Positions 10,790-22,256 of a DNA stretch of 64,000 nt are shown here, in pieces. The notes beneath the pieces were generated by a model. It worked only from the letters and a program-made list of their open reading frames with translations, made no database searches and had not been told where the DNA came from. This DNA is from Angiostrongylus vasorum (Eukaryota; Nematoda; Chromadorea; Rhabditida; Metastrongylidae): positions 293,128 to 357,127 of the forward strand of contig JADANN010000227.1 of assembly GCA_018806985.1 (NCBI GenBank), in the 5' to 3' direction. The translations under genes and the position numbers were made by a program. Each line of letters begins with the position of its first letter. Position 1 is the stretch's first letter.

Positions 10790-10834
10790 AATTTTCTCTA
10801 TGACTGAGCTGTCAGTTCAGTCATAGAGAAAATT
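10790..10834. repeat. perfect 18-bp hairpin
   Basis: 10790-10807 (aattttctctatgactga) is exactly complementary to 10817-10834, with a 9-base spacer. No T-run follows that would suggest an RNA polymerase III or bacterial terminator. It may be a relic of a small inverted-repeat element. Confidence 0.8.
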
Positions 10835-11897
10835 ACTATCATCGCCGATATTTAATGAAAGTCGGTTTTTAACATAAAATATGAAGTTGATTGAAAGTTT
10901 ATCTCTCATATTATTATATAATGCTTGCCAGAGAGCAAAACATACAAGATTCACGTTACCACATGGCTCTTGGCGATCTTTTGGGCGACCGTTCCTCACA
11001 AAGTATAAGATCCAAATAGAAACCGTTATCATTTCGATACTTGGATGGCTCATCTTAATTTCTATTCATTTCCTTATCCTGTAACAAACCACTAATAGAT
11101 TTTGGAGGTCAGGTCATCTTCAGATAATTCGCTTGCTGCTTTTGATTCAATCGTCTGTTCTCCTTGACGACATAGTATTATAGGTGCTGGTCGTGAGTGG
11201 ATTTCCCTGAATGGTCGGCATAGTAGCATCCTGACGGTTTTGTAGCTCGGGTGAATGTTTGTTACCCTGCCAGTTGGATTCTTTCTGACGGGCAGAGATT
11301 TCTGTGATAAGTAAGCAGAACGATCAGGGTATCACGTAACATTTGTTATGTGAAAGAGTAAATGAATACAGTTCTTCATGGAATCGGTTAGCAATCGCTT
11401 CGTATTGTTTTTTTCTTTCCAACTTTTTTCTGTAAGCACTTCTCGAATGACATAATTATTTTGCTAAAGCACTAACATCAAATCCCTATCAAAATGTTTT
11501 ATTAGACACATTACTTTACACTTTATAAATACATACATCTGAACTGAAAAGAGATACATTGGAACCTATACCGTTCTTTCATCTTTTCGATGCCATTAAG
11601 ATGGACATTATGCCAGCTGTAGAAGACGAGAAAACAGTGACGGATGACTTCAAGGTGTTATTTTAAGCACTTTTCATTCACCTATGCTATTTTAGATATG
11701 TCCTTCCTTAACATCATCGATAGAGCTAGACGGAATTCTAGTCCTATTTTTTGCAATGAGAAACAGCTTGCTATGAGTAGTAGAGTAGTAGAGTAATATG
11801 TTAGTAAGGTGATTAGTCAAGGATTTTAAATTTCGGAAGAAAATACGTAAGATTGCTGATATCTCAGAAACATGGAACAATTCAGTTACGATTCTCG

Positions 11898-11898
<1 letters not shown>
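10835..11898. other. unassigned, AT-rich
   Basis: No exon with good splice sites was seen. 11035-11070 has a faint R1 tail-like piece (gatacttggatggctcatc). Confidence 0.35.

Positions 11899-11952
<54 letters not shown>
11899..11952 (+). repeat. (TG)n microsatellite
   Basis: About 27 uninterrupted TG units, continuing as imperfect TG-rich sequence to about 12025. All long ORFs across it, on both strands, are artefacts of the dinucleotide repeat. Confidence 0.97.
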
Positions 11953-11960
<8 letters not shown>

Positions 11961-12249
11961 TGTGTATTTGTGTTTGTGTGTATATGCCTGTATGTGTTAT
12001 ATGTGTGTACGTGTATGTATGCGTTAGCGATCCGATTTTTGAGTGTCAAGTTCGTGCACGTCGTCCCAATGTTGGTTCGCCTCATTTGCGGGTTTCAGAA
12101 TACTCTGACCAACTGCATCGACAGCATGTGTTATCTTCTGCTGTTCTTCAACTTTGCCTACACCCATCTGTAATTTCATGTCGGTTTAGCGTCACATTCC
12201 GCTCTACAAGTATGGCTTCTGGAAATTGTTCGCGAAAAGTTTTCGTTAT

Positions 12250-12540
12250 CTGAACGTTTCCACAGTCTAGAGGGCTTCTATAATACACACGTGGTCTTTG
12301 GTTCAATCCCGAGCCCAGCGCAAAACAAGCCCTTCATCCGGCCGAAGCCAGCTTTCTTTGGTGCATGACTTGTCTGGGAGGATAAAACATTGACTTAGTA
12401 CATCAGCAGGCTTCTACAAGTCATTGTATAGACCAGTTATATATTCATTCATCTCTACGGTGCTCAATACAATGAGTCGAGTGCACCGTGCATCCCTTCG
12501 GCTTTGATTAACACGGAACAACTTATCCTTTGTTATTACT
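12250..12540 (+). repeat. SINE-1 copy, diverged
   Basis: Diverged SINE-1 in forward orientation. The head has box B-like ggttcaatcccga (about 12300). The body has gacttgtctgggaggataaaac and gtcattgtatagaccag, and the end has cgtgcatcccttcggc and ttatcctttgtt. Confidence 0.6.
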
Positions 12541-12559
12541 ATTACTATCATTTTATATT

Positions 12560-12700
12560 ACATGAGCCGACACAACATGTGCGGATCCCAACACCTCTTG
12601 CATTTGACTCGTTTTCTCGCGTGCATCTTTCATGAATGTATTCGGTTTTGCGCATGGGTCCGCCTCCTGTTTGACGATTTCCGCTCATCTTTATGACAGC
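12560..12700 (-). repeat. SINE-2 fragment
   Basis: The segment from acaacatgtgcggatcccaa to ctcgttttctcgcgtgcat resembles the reversed 3' end of SINE-2 at 28165-28260. Diverged and partial. Confidence 0.4.
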
Positions 12701-13114
12701 TGTTAAGCGCTAGTTGAGTTCAGTCCTACTGTAATTCTGAGTAGTAGCCGTACTAGAGCGTTCCCAGATCCTCACAGGTCGCCAGTTTCTGTAGATTGCA
12801 AGAATCTAGCTGATCACAGGCAGTCTGCTATCGTCATTCCAACAACGAATGAATGACGGCTTTATCGGCTCTAGCGTAGTCGAATGAAGGTCTTGCGCCT
12901 ATTAAGTGCGCATCATTATCACTGTGCCACACTACTCAGGGAAGATTGTGAGACAAAGCTACTAGGCCATCGTCGACAAAAGAAATCGCTTTTATATATG
13001 TTGACATCGAACCATGTACCTTTCATTTCCACTTCTCAAGCCATTGTTAGTGGAGTATATACCACAATGCTTTTAATTTTATATGAAAACTTTGTAGATA
13101 TCTACCAAGATGGA
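12701..13114. other. unassigned
   Basis: No recognised feature. The ORF beginning at 12884 runs into the RTE-A leader and is not supported as a gene. Confidence 0.3.
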
Positions 13115-16100
13115 CAACGCATCTCCCTCAGAGGGATTTCATGCCGCTTAGTCACGAGGCACAAGTGGATCCAGTGTATGGACTCTCTGTTGCTGCTGCG
13201 CCGAATTGGCATATGCATACATTCTGTGTTTACGAAGCTGTGTTCATTCATGTGGGTATGGGTGTGCTCTCGTTTATACAGATTGTGTTCTAAAAGTCAA
13301 TTCGGCCAAAAGTCTTTAATCAAGTGACAGAAAAGTATATGGGAGGCGGTTAGGAGTCGCCTCCAACAAATGAGCTTCTCCATAATTCTGGGAAAAGTTT
13401 GACAAGCTCCTCGTGAATATACCCAACACCGAATTCAGAGCTCAACGAGCTATACGCGCGTATCAAATTAATAAACATAGTAAAAATAAGTTTGCTTCAT
13501 TCCCCTGAACCCGAAAACAAGGTACGACGCCAATGAACAGGCTCAGACGACAACACACCACCCATTCAATTTCGTCTATGACACCGTAGGAGAACTGTTT
13601 CTAGGAACACGAAAATGGAGAAGACGGCGGCGACGGCTTTCTCGTCAACACGAGGTTGCTCAAAGACATCGATTCATTCGAACAAATATCAACCCAAATC
13701 GGACGTTTTCAAGAGATATGGAACAACACCTATACTTTGAGTCTTCGTCGTTTACCCACCGACATCAAGGTATCACAAAGATCGAAGCGTTCTATATGAA
13801 ACTTGGAGAAGTCGAACAGAAAAGAAGATACATTTTCTGAGGTCATCACTGAGAATTATAACCAAAAGATTGAATCAGGAGAACGTCTGAAGAACGTCAC
13901 ATTGGGATCCACGGATTAGAATGGAACGAACAGGGTGAGCGGCTGTCTGAGTTTATCATGACGACCAAGACCATTCCTGGTAAGTCTCAATTCCAGAATA
14001 CGCATTATCAATGCTAGTCGTAGGAGTCTTCCACTGGGAGTACAATAACTAAATATCATAGTAAATCAAACGCTTCGTCTAACAATGTCGCCGTTGCCCC
14101 CAAAAATTCTACATGGGATCAGACCATCGCCTGATTTGGGCAAGATTTCATTTTGCGCGGAAAGAAGAAAAGCCACACAATTCAAAAAAACGAATTTTCA
14201 AAACCACCATAAACTGAAATTTGTTCAGTTGACTAGTGGGCTGTCCGGAGAATGCTATTCCTGTTTACATCGGCGAGGAATTTGCTCGGCTCACTCAAGA
14301 TCTTTACATCAGCGCTCTGAAAGCTGAGAGTTCAAAAGTCACCAAGAGACGTCTGTCTTCAGAAGCACTCGGGTTGATACGGCATCATGAAATTGAAAGG
14401 GCTACAGGCAATTGTCCTTGCGTCAGAACTTTCCAAACAGTGCAGATAGGCGATAAAAGAAGATCTTAAAGAGAGAAGAGCAGCAATAATGGTTGAAGCT
14501 GCTGAGACTAGGAAAAGCATTTACAAAGCCCACCGAAGCTTCGCCAATAACAAAACCAAGGTGATTGCATTCCAACCCCCAAAAGGAACACTTACAGCTT
14601 CCAGAAAGCCAATGGGGAAAATGATTCACGTTTACTACTCAGATCTCTTCAATATCCACGTCCTCCGGTCCTCATATGAAACAAAGGAGACGGGATTTGT
14701 CGTCGCACCGGTTCTCCCTTCAAAAATCCTACATGCCATTTCGATGGTGAAGAAACGAACAACACTAGATCCAGGAAGGATAAGATGTGAACACCTGAAG
14801 AACATTCCACAAGTCCTCATAAACACACTGGCTCTGCTATTCATACGTCACCTCTCAGAATGCAAGGTTTCTACTCAGTGAAAGAGCATCAAGACAGTGT
14901 TAGGATCAACTCTAGGATATCGGCAACTATCGCCCAATCTGTTGCTGTTTGTCGTCTACAAACTTCTCACTCAAGTCATCTCAAACAGGATTGGCAGATT
15001 ATTGAACGAAAGACAGCCATGTAATGATATAGGGACTCGAAAAGGATTCAGTACGATGGACCACATTTACACGATAACAAGACTCATTAAAATTTCGCGA
15101 GACTACACAAGAGATCGCTTTGTCTTACTTTTTATCGGTTTAAAGAGTGATTTTGACTTAGTTGAGATAGAAGCAGTCATTAAAGCCCTGGACAGCCAGG
15201 AATTCCGTACTCAGTATATAAAGGTTCCTCGAGGGGTATATGAAAATTTCACCACCAAAATATCACCATTCTACAACGATATTAACATCGACGTGAAAAA
15301 GAGGGGTTAGGATATGCGATGGCATTTCGCCAAAATTATTTACAGCCACCGTCGAGAACGTCGCTCGAACACTGGAATAGGAAAACATGGGACTGAAAAT
15401 GGATGGAGGGCAATTACACCACCTTGGCTTTGCTGATGAAATCGTTTTTTATAACATCAAAACACTAACAAGCGGAACAAATGCTTGCCGACTTTGATAA
15501 AGTCTGTAGAAAGACTAGTGTCCTCGACTAAATCTCCGAAAAAACGGTGTAAATGAGGAATGCAATGGTTTCATTCCTCCCATTCACGCTCAACGGTACC
15601 ACTATCCCAGGACGCTTCAGATACGTCTATCTAAGTCGAGAAATCAACATAATGGAAGATATAGCTCCAGAGTTTGATAGGAGAACGCAAGCGGGTTGGG
15701 GAGCTTTCAAGAGTATCGAGCATATAGCAAAGAAAACAAAGAATATCCGAACTCCGTGCCCACCCTTTTGACTCTGCGATTTTTTTCCTGCCCTAATGTA
15801 CGTGTCGGTAGCCTGGCGGGTAAGCAAACAGGATGGAAAATCACTGAGCGTTATTGAAGGCGCAGTCCAATGGTGACAGTAGTAGTATCCCGTGTCACGT
15901 GAGAGAAGAGATCCGAGGGTTCGACCCACGTCAGCGACCAAAAATCAAAGACTCCCTTCTGTAAACTAAACTGTCGAAGATAAGGTGAGCCGGATACGTA
16001 ATGCGTAGGAACGACAACCAATGGCGAAGAGCCGTTGGTGACTGAATTCCTGGAGATGTCAAACCTACTGCAGGAAGGCCATCGACCCTTTGGTCGAAGT

Positions 16101-16270
16101 TCTTCAGGAAAAGCCTTGGACAAAGATATGGTGCTCAACAGGTCCCTAGAGCGAGCAGAACCCACTGGGCTACTCTTGCACGCGACAGGGAAAAGTGGAA
16201 GACTGACTGCCACCCGCTCGGAACACTTGAAGGTCAGCGGGCGACAGGTGGCGGGTGAAATTACAGCACG
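13115..16270 (+). mobile_element. RTE-A element, near full length, inactive
   Basis: A LINE of the RTE clade with leader at 13115-13520. The decayed endonuclease domain is at about 13530-14060 (FVYDTVGELFLGTRK, GLEWNEQGERLSEFIMTTK). The linker (about 14230-14600) is followed by reverse transcriptase: RCEHLKNIPQVLINTLALLF at 14790, SVVYKLF-like FVVYKLL near 14950, TRKGFSTMDHIYT near 15040 and FADEIVF near 15430, where the YADD-type motif C has lost its second Asp. The C-terminal region (QAGWGAFKSIEHIAKKTKN, 15690-15740) runs to about 16230. Frames break repeatedly, so it is dead. The 3' end meets a SINE-1 copy. Confidence 0.85.
14489..14881 (+). pseudogene. RTE-A reverse transcriptase fingers, open stretch
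   Basis: Longest open stretch of this RTE-A copy. The linker has ETRKSIYKAHRSFANNKTKV. The IHVYYSDLFNIHVL block precedes the RT domain. In the fingers motif, usually TAPGPDRI, it reads TTLDPGRI, so Pro-Gly-Pro-Asp is scrambled. It ends at RYLSECKVSTQ with an in-frame stop. A second piece (14897-15310) carries VVYKLLTQVISNRIGRLL and FDLVEIEAVIKAL, with motif A changed to LKSDFD. Confidence 0.8.
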
Positions 16271-16299
16271 GAAGGGTCATTTTCAACATACTTACCTCT

Positions 16300-16592
16300 A
16301 TAAAAGGATAAAGGATGAAGCCCTCGGCGTTGGTCACTCCTTTAGGGATGCACCATGCATTCGACTTTACTAAGCATCGTTGAAGGTGACTGAATGCATA
16401 TCTGGCCTTTACAATGTCTTGCGGTGGTCTACCGATGTATTGAGGCAGTGCTGCTATCCTCCTAGACAAGTTTTGTCCCACTTACCAATCCCGGAGGGAT
16501 GGAAGGCTTGGTAATCCACGGGCGCAGGGATCGGTCCCAATGTGTGTGTGGTTGCAGGGCGCCAGCCACCACTGCGCCACACGCGCCCCCAC
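16300..16592 (-). mobile_element. SINE-1 copy
   Basis: Near full-length SINE-1 in reverse. The tail (aaaaggataaaggatgaagc) is at the left, then ggcgttggtcactccttta, gcattcgactttactaagc, tggcctttacaatgtc, ccgatgtattgaggcagtgc and gatcggtccca (box B) to gcgccacacgcgccccc (box A end) at the right. Confidence 0.8.
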
Positions 16593-16869
16593 TAAGTTCT
16601 ATAAGCAGCTGTTATCTTATTATCAATGAACTCGATTACGCAGCAGTAAATTCTCTTGACTCTGTCGCACATCGAAGCTGAACAGGTGAATCCGCTTGTT
16701 CAAGAAACATGAAAGTTATTGCACTCATGGAGGCAGGGATGAATATTGGTGTTTACTAAGGTATAAACAAGATCGTCTATACGGTGACATTTCATTCTGA
16801 ACCAACGTGAGCCTCACGACAAGTACGAATACTCCTAGTGTATAATACAGTGGTGAAGAGATGCTTCAA
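16593..16869. other. unassigned
   Basis: No gene or repeat recognised. Confidence 0.3.
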
Positions 16870-17780
16870 ATGTGACGCATCGATCTGGGAGAAAACTGGC
16901 CGAATGCACCATATATTATGCATTTTCTTCTTGTTCGTTTATCCTGTTCCATATACTATTTTCCGTTCTTTTTGAAATCACCCCCTTAGCTACTCGAACG
17001 CAGTTTGTGATTGGTGTCGGTGAGAAAAAACTCTTCTCTTCATTTAGTAATTTACGATGAACCGTTCTACGAACGAACTCGTTGACTGGTAGTTTGACTA
17101 GTACTTGCTTATTTGATACTTGAATGGCCCGTCCTCACTGGTTGTGCGTGCTCCCAGCATAATCTCCGTTTCGGAGATTTGCTGGTTAAGCCACTGTGGT
17201 TCCTTGGAATAACAGGCAGTCGCAGCCCTTGTGTATCAGAGGGAGATTTGCCACCACGCGACTTTAATACCAGGACGGTAGTAGATTCTGGTATTGGTTT
17301 ACTCTTAGCTAGGCGTCCCTGATGGAAACGCCGGACTCCTTCTCAGCTTGGTGGACCCTGCTTGGGGGGACGAATCCTCCCGCTGTACATCGCAGCCCGA
17401 CACCCAGGAACACTTCCCGGCCACGATGAGGCGGTAAACCGTTGAGAGGATTTGATCAGTAACTGACTGTTATTTCATCCAAATTGTTACAGTGAATCAT
17501 AGTTATCGTTTAGTACGGGGACGTGTGAAAAATACAAAAATACACTCAATGTGAGCTGAAAAACACTTCCAAATGCGAACAGCAATGAACGGTGATTCCA
17601 TAGATAACACCATGCACAACCTTAGTGCAATAAAGCACAGTCTCTTCCATAGTTCTGTCGTATTCCAACCCCCTTAATTCATTTGCTCATCGAAAAATCA
17701 TCATCTATTGACAAAAAAACCAGCAATTCCATACCCTACATGAATTGAGCGTCGTCACCAATGTGTCAAAAGCCATCACA
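16870..17780 (+). repeat. R4 dispersed block, copy 2, interrupted by R1
   Basis: Second copy of the block at 9160-9810. It has ctacgaacgaactcgttgac...gtagtttgactagtactt near 17065, gttatcgtttagtacggggacg near 17500, gagctgaaaaacacttcc near 17560 and gcgtcgtcaccaatgtgtca near 17750. Between the first and second landmarks an R1 element (17105-17445) has been inserted that is absent from copy 1. Confidence 0.5.
17105..17445 (-). mobile_element. R1 repeat inserted in R4
   Basis: Good R1 match in reverse: tttgatacttgaatggcccg at the left, then gagggagatttgccaccac, ggtattggtttactcttagc, gctgtacatcgcagcccgac and gaggcggtaaaccgttgaga at the right. No convincing target-site duplication was found. Confidence 0.8.
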
Positions 17781-17784
17781 TTCA

Positions 17785-17960
17785 CGTCAGTTGGCAACGC
17801 TCCACGTAGCCTCGTGACTAATGGACCCAAATCGCTTCACTTAGGTGGTGTCTACGGAAACACGCACACTTACTTGGACACTTGGATGGCCCGCCCTTAC
17901 AAGCTGTGCGGACCCCAGAACATTTTCCATTCGTTCCTTTTTCTTCGCAATCTTACGGTA
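17785..17960 (-). repeat. mosaic of RTE-A leader and R1 pieces
   Basis: 17797-17820 (acgctccacgtagcctcgtgac) matches the RTE-A leader. 17875-17925 (acttggatggcccgcccttac...gtgcgg) matches the tail end of R1. The ORF at 17745-18080 is not a gene. Confidence 0.45.
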
Positions 17961-18061
17961 ACGGAACTAGTATTCAAAAGACCGGCTTTCTATAAACCTG
18001 GGCACAAATGGTTGATATATTTAGCTTTTATGATCTTTATGATCATTATGATTATCGTGAC

Positions 18062-19086
18062 TATTGTGATCTTTATATGATCTTATGAACTGATCTTTTT
18101 GAGCTGATGCGTGGTTGGTATAGGTCTTCGTCGTCGTTATCGTTGTCGTTGTCGTTGTTGTCGTTGGTCAATGGCTGACGTTTCGGCGATTTCGCCTTCC
18201 CCCAAAGGCTGGATCTATTTTTGTACAAGAATAGTTTAATTATTCGGTGAAAAAAAACGGTCTTGAAAATTATATGGCGGTTATTGATCTCGTACCCAAT
18301 ACCCTGCGCTTCAGTTAGTTTGCAAGCGCCTCTATGAACATTTGTTCAGCTCAGAAAACTATGATCTGTACCCAGGATCGATCGACTTTATATCAACCTT
18401 GGCATTGGATTATGTATGATCTGGCTTAAGGGGAAAAAACGGGGATTATTGAGTTCAGGCACAATATTCTTGATCTCATGTAGGTCATGCGGTGAGGAAT
18501 ATATTAGGGAAACGAGTAGACCGCTTTGTGTCCAAATAAAAGAACACCTAGATGGGAAAGTCAAAATTCGTCAGAGCACTCCTCTAGGTACACACAGGGC
18601 ACAAAAGCACAACGGCGATGACTTTGAGGTGACTGTGCGGATCCTAGCGCAGGAATCGAAAACATCAACGTGCAAAACTCTTGAGGCGTTTTGGATAAAT
18701 TCCAAAAACCCAAAGATGGACCGGAAAGACGAATGCTTCACTATCACACGTGGGCTGGCAACTTATTCCAAAATGATATTTTGACCCCTGGGTGTGCCTC
18801 GCTCGCGACCCCACGTGAACAACGCGTGGGCCAGTCCCACTCTTGACAGCACAGTGAGTAGTTTTTGGTCAATATGGCGTTTATTCATATGTTATATCTC
18901 TATTAAGACTTCGGTTTTTTCCAACCGAATAATTAGACTATTCTTGTACAAAATGCGTCCAGGCTCTGAGAAAGGCGAAATCGCCGGAACGTCAGCCATC
19001 GACCAACAACAACGATAACAACAACGAAAACGAAAACCTATAGCAACCTCGCATCAGTTCAACAAGATCAGTTCATAAGATCTTAC
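18062..19086 (+). mobile_element. Penelope-like element remnant 1
   Basis: Inverted arms of about 190-210 bp (18062-18275 and 18900-19086) flank a GIY-YIG endonuclease fragment on the + strand. The arms share ctattcttgtacaaaa, ggcgaaatcgccg, gtcagcca, and the end atcagttcataagatc. Each arm has the place of a hammerhead motif, on the minus strand on the left and plus on the right. Both are damaged: the left core reads CTTTGGGGGA and the right CTGAGAA with GGAA instead of GAAA. No reverse transcriptase domain is present, so the copy is internally or 5' truncated. Inverted terminal repeats plus GIY-YIG are characteristic of PLEs. Confidence 0.75.
18416..18784 (+). pseudogene. GIY-YIG endonuclease domain of a PLE
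   Basis: 122-codon open stretch that is the C-terminal endonuclease of a Penelope-like polyprotein, which nicks target DNA for reverse transcription. The first beta strand is IFLISCRSCGEEYIRETSR, where the YIG of the family is YIR here. RPLCVQIKEHLDG supplies the Arg/Lys-His region, STPLGTHRAQKHNGDDFEV the middle, and KTLEAFWINSKNPKMDRKDE the conserved Glu and the Asn-Pro end. The Cys pair (CRSC) is typical of PLE forms. The real start is unknown because upstream coding is lost. It is probably dead, given the missing polymerase and the Gly-to-Arg change. Confidence 0.85.
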
Positions 19087-19564
19087 AAATAAATAGAACT
19101 GGATTATTTCACTTCTCGTGGAACCATGTCTTATTTTCCCTCACACGATTTGTGCATTTAACTCAATGCATACGCTACAGTCCACACTCAGGTGTGTATC
19201 GCTTTCCGTGCACCTTTAAACCGTTAATTGTTGTTCTTCTCGCTTGGGCACATCGGTTAGTAGGCTATAGAATATCCCATGATTTGTAGGTTAACTAACA
19301 ATCCAGCACCTATCCTTTAGGGTTGGATGAAGAATATCCCACTCACCACACTCTCTGATGCAAGAGCTGAATTCATTTCATCCATTAGAGAACGTTCCGG
19401 ACTAAAAATATTGTTTATTGATTGCTTTGCTAAACGTAGTTGTCGTCGACATAATGTATTAGGTTGGTACATATGAAGTGTTAGGTTTTATTGTTTCAAT
19501 TTTCCGTGTGATTTTTTAAGTAAAAATTTTTGTTCTTTATGTATGTTTATTAAACACAAAGTCT
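19087..19564. other. unassigned
   Basis: No gene or repeat recognised. Confidence 0.3.
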
Positions 19565-21600
19565 GCTCTAGTTATTCGTCGAGCATCATATCTTTCTTCT
19601 AGGCTCTTCATTCTGACCATCGGGTGGTCTTCCTGCAGTACGCTTGACATCCCGAGGAATCCAGTCACTAACGGCTCTTGTCCATCGGTTGTCATTCATA
19701 CGCATTACGTGCCCAACCCACCTTATCTTCGACTGTTTGGCGCACAGAACGGCATCTTTGATTTTTGACTGCTGACGCAGGTAGGAGCTTCGAATCTCAT
19801 CCCTTACTTGTGTGAAACGGGATAGTCCTAGCATCATCCTATCGCATTATATAACGCTGGGTGATCTTTCATCCTCACTCAGCGAACGGGTTTCTGACGC
19901 CTACGTTAGCGCAGGAAATATCGTTGAGCCGAAAAGGTAGACACTGAGTCGGGTGTTCTTTGTTCTCTTCAATACATCCTCGATGCATTTGAAAGCTCCC
20001 CAAGCCGCTTGTTTCCTTCTGCTCAGCTCTGGAGCTAAGTCGTTCATCATATTGATTTCCCTGACCTAGATAGACATAACTGGAGCATTCCGAGATATTC
20101 GTTCCGTTGAGCATGAATGGGCAAACGAAACCAATCCATTCCTCATAAACATCGTTTCTGTGAGATTTAGTTGAAGACTAATCTTTCCACAGGCTTTATC
20201 GAAGTCGATCAGCATTCGTTTCGCTTTGCTAATGTATGGTGTTATGACGACGATTTCATCAGCAAAGCGAAGATGATGTAACTGCCGACTATCGACTTTC
20301 ACTCCCATGTTATCCCATTCCAATGTTCGCATGGCGTTCTCGAGGGGTGGCGGTAAATAATTTTAGCGAGATGGTATCGCCTTACCTAACCCCCTCTTCT
20401 GATATCGTTCTAGAATGGTGATACCGTGGTTGTGAAATTTTTGTACAGCTCACGAAGAATATTTATGTATTGAGTAGTGGCCCCCCGGACTATCAAGGGC
20501 TTCCATGCTTCTATCTCAGTTGAGTCAGGCCTTCTTTAAATCGATGAAAGTGAGGAAGAGCGGCCTTTTGTACTCTCGCGATACTTTGTCTTGCTATCGT
20601 GTGCATGTGGGCCATCGCAATGAATCCTTTTCAAAATCTTGCTTGCTCATATGGCAGACGTTTGTCCAGTGTTCTTTCAATCCTGTTTAGGACGACTCGA
20701 GTGAAAAGTTTGTAGACGACAGACAGCAGACAGATGGGGCTATAGTTGCCGATATCATGTAGGTCACGCTTCTTGAACAATAACAAGGTCTTGCTGTTCT
20801 TCCACTGAGTAGGGACCTTGCATTCAGACAGGTAACGTGTGAAGAGCCGAGTCAGTGTGTTTACGAGGGCTGGCGGAAGGTTCTTCAGGTGTTCTGATTT
20901 TATCCTGTCCGGACCTGGTGCTGTTCGATAGTTCAACGACGAAATGGCACGTCGGATTTCGGAAGTGAGAACCGGTGGTAGAACATAACCATCCTCCTTT
21001 ATTTCATATGACGGGAGGTGGACGTGGCTATCGAAGAGATCCGAGTAGTATTCGTGAATGATTTTCTCCATTGCCTTTCTGGACGCTGTAACTGTTTCGT
21101 CTGGGCGTCAGAGTGCAATCATCTTGGTCATGTAATTGGCGAGGCTTCGGTGGGCTTTGCGAATGCCTTTCCCAGCCTCTGCAGCTTCGACCATTACTGC
21201 TGCTCTTCTCTCTTTAAGATCTTCTTTTATCGCCTTTCTGCACTGTTTCAAAATGCGAACGTATGTTGGAGGTTGCCTGCAGCTCGTGCTATTCCCCGTT
21301 AGCGTATTAGCTCGAGTGTTTCTGGGGACAGACGTCTCTTGGTGACTTTCGAACTCTCAACTTTCATAGCGCTAACGTGAAGATGTTCAATGAGCCACTC
21401 GTATTCTTCGTCGATGTTATCGATAACGCCATCTTCCCAATAACCGACTGATGAATTGAATAAGTCCCAGTTTGAGCTGATTCAGGGACTTCGGTTTTTG
21501 AATTTAGCGGCTTTTTTCTCCTTTCCACGAGAAATAGAATCTTGCACAAAGGAGATTCTTTAATTCTGTTTGTTATCGGAATTTGAAGTCTTGTAGAAGC
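19565..21600 (-). mobile_element. RTE-A element, 5' truncated
   Basis: Minus-strand RTE-A from the end of the endonuclease/linker (about 21360-21600) to close to the 3' end. The leader and most of the endonuclease are missing, the usual 5' truncation of LINEs. RT fingers at 20631-21071 are intact in reading (TAPGPDRIKSEHLKNLPP, NYSPICLLSVVYKLF). Motif C near 20240-20270 is FADEIVVITP (Asp to Glu). The C-terminal zone at 19586-19837 has IRWVGHVMRMNDNRWTRAVS and DWIPRDVKRTAGRPP. Stops and shifts separate the pieces. Confidence 0.85.
20631..21071 (-). pseudogene. RTE-A reverse transcriptase fingers, 146-codon ORF
   Basis: The best-kept RT piece in the window. It has the pre-RT block MEKIIHEYYSDLFDSHVHLP, motif 0/1 TAPGPDRIKSEHLKNLPP, then RYLSECKVPTQWKNSKTLLL, KKRDLHDIGNYSPICLLSVV and NRIERTLDKRLPYEQA. 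The palm with motifs A to C continues in other frames downstream, so no complete polymerase is encoded. Part of it (20568-20714) is almost identical to another copy at 41744-41890. Confidence 0.85.
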
Positions 21601-22004
21601 AAAAAAATGAAGGAGAACATATTTTGAAATATGCACTCTATCGTCAACCCGTCAAAACAAGAAAAACGGGTGTTCTCCGATGTGATTTAGAGGATTTCAA
21701 GCTACATGGGAAAATTTCTATAGTTATGAAAAGGCTTACGAAAAATCTTACCACTGCGTCCTGTCTATCGATTTGCTTTTTTCTGAAAATCGTACAAGTA
21801 ATGGAAGTCGTGAAAAATAACTCAAAGCTCATAGTTATTAATTACAGACGTACTTCTCCTCCAGCTTCTTTTTTTCTTTCTGCAGCCTACAAGTGTAGGT
21901 ATTAGTAGTAATGAAAGGCAATTGGACGATTTTGGTTACCATTTTAAACAATGCAACACTTATTTTATAAAATGTAGCACTTAGTAGTGCCGATAAAATT
22001 TAAG
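21601..22004. other. unassigned
   Basis: Overlapping ORFs on both strands (21624-21905, 21644-21832) show no recognisable protein. No repeat recognised. Confidence 0.3.
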
Positions 22005-22256
22005 GGGGGGGCGGGTATCGCAGTGGTAAGAGCAACCCTGCAATGCACATGAGATCGACTTTGAACCCAGGCCCACCAAGACTTCTGTCCCTCCGGGGTC
22101 GGCAAATTGGTACCAGGCCTGTCTGCTGAGAGTCACTGTATAGACAAGATATGGATTCAATCACCTTTAACGATGTTTAATGAGGTTAAATGCATGGCGC
22201 ATTCCTCAGGGATTGATCAACCCCGAGGTCTTTATCCTTTGTCCGTAAAATTTATA
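22005..22256 (+). mobile_element. SINE-1 copy
   Basis: Forward SINE-1. The tRNA-like head gcgggtatcgcagtggtaag and agatcgactttgaaccc (boxes A and B) is followed by ctccggggtcggcaaattgg and tcaatcacctttaacgatg. The end is gggattgatcaaccccgagg and tttatcctttgtcc. It is slightly shortened internally near 22120. Confidence 0.8.

Noticed and set aside
11853..12253. Overlapping ORFs of 106-117 codons on both strands
   Set aside because: They are produced by the TG microsatellite (alternating Val-Cys or His-Thr).
18062..19086. DNA transposon with long terminal inverted repeats
   Set aside because: The enclosed protein is a GIY-YIG endonuclease of PLE type, not a transposase, and the arms carry hammerhead motifs.
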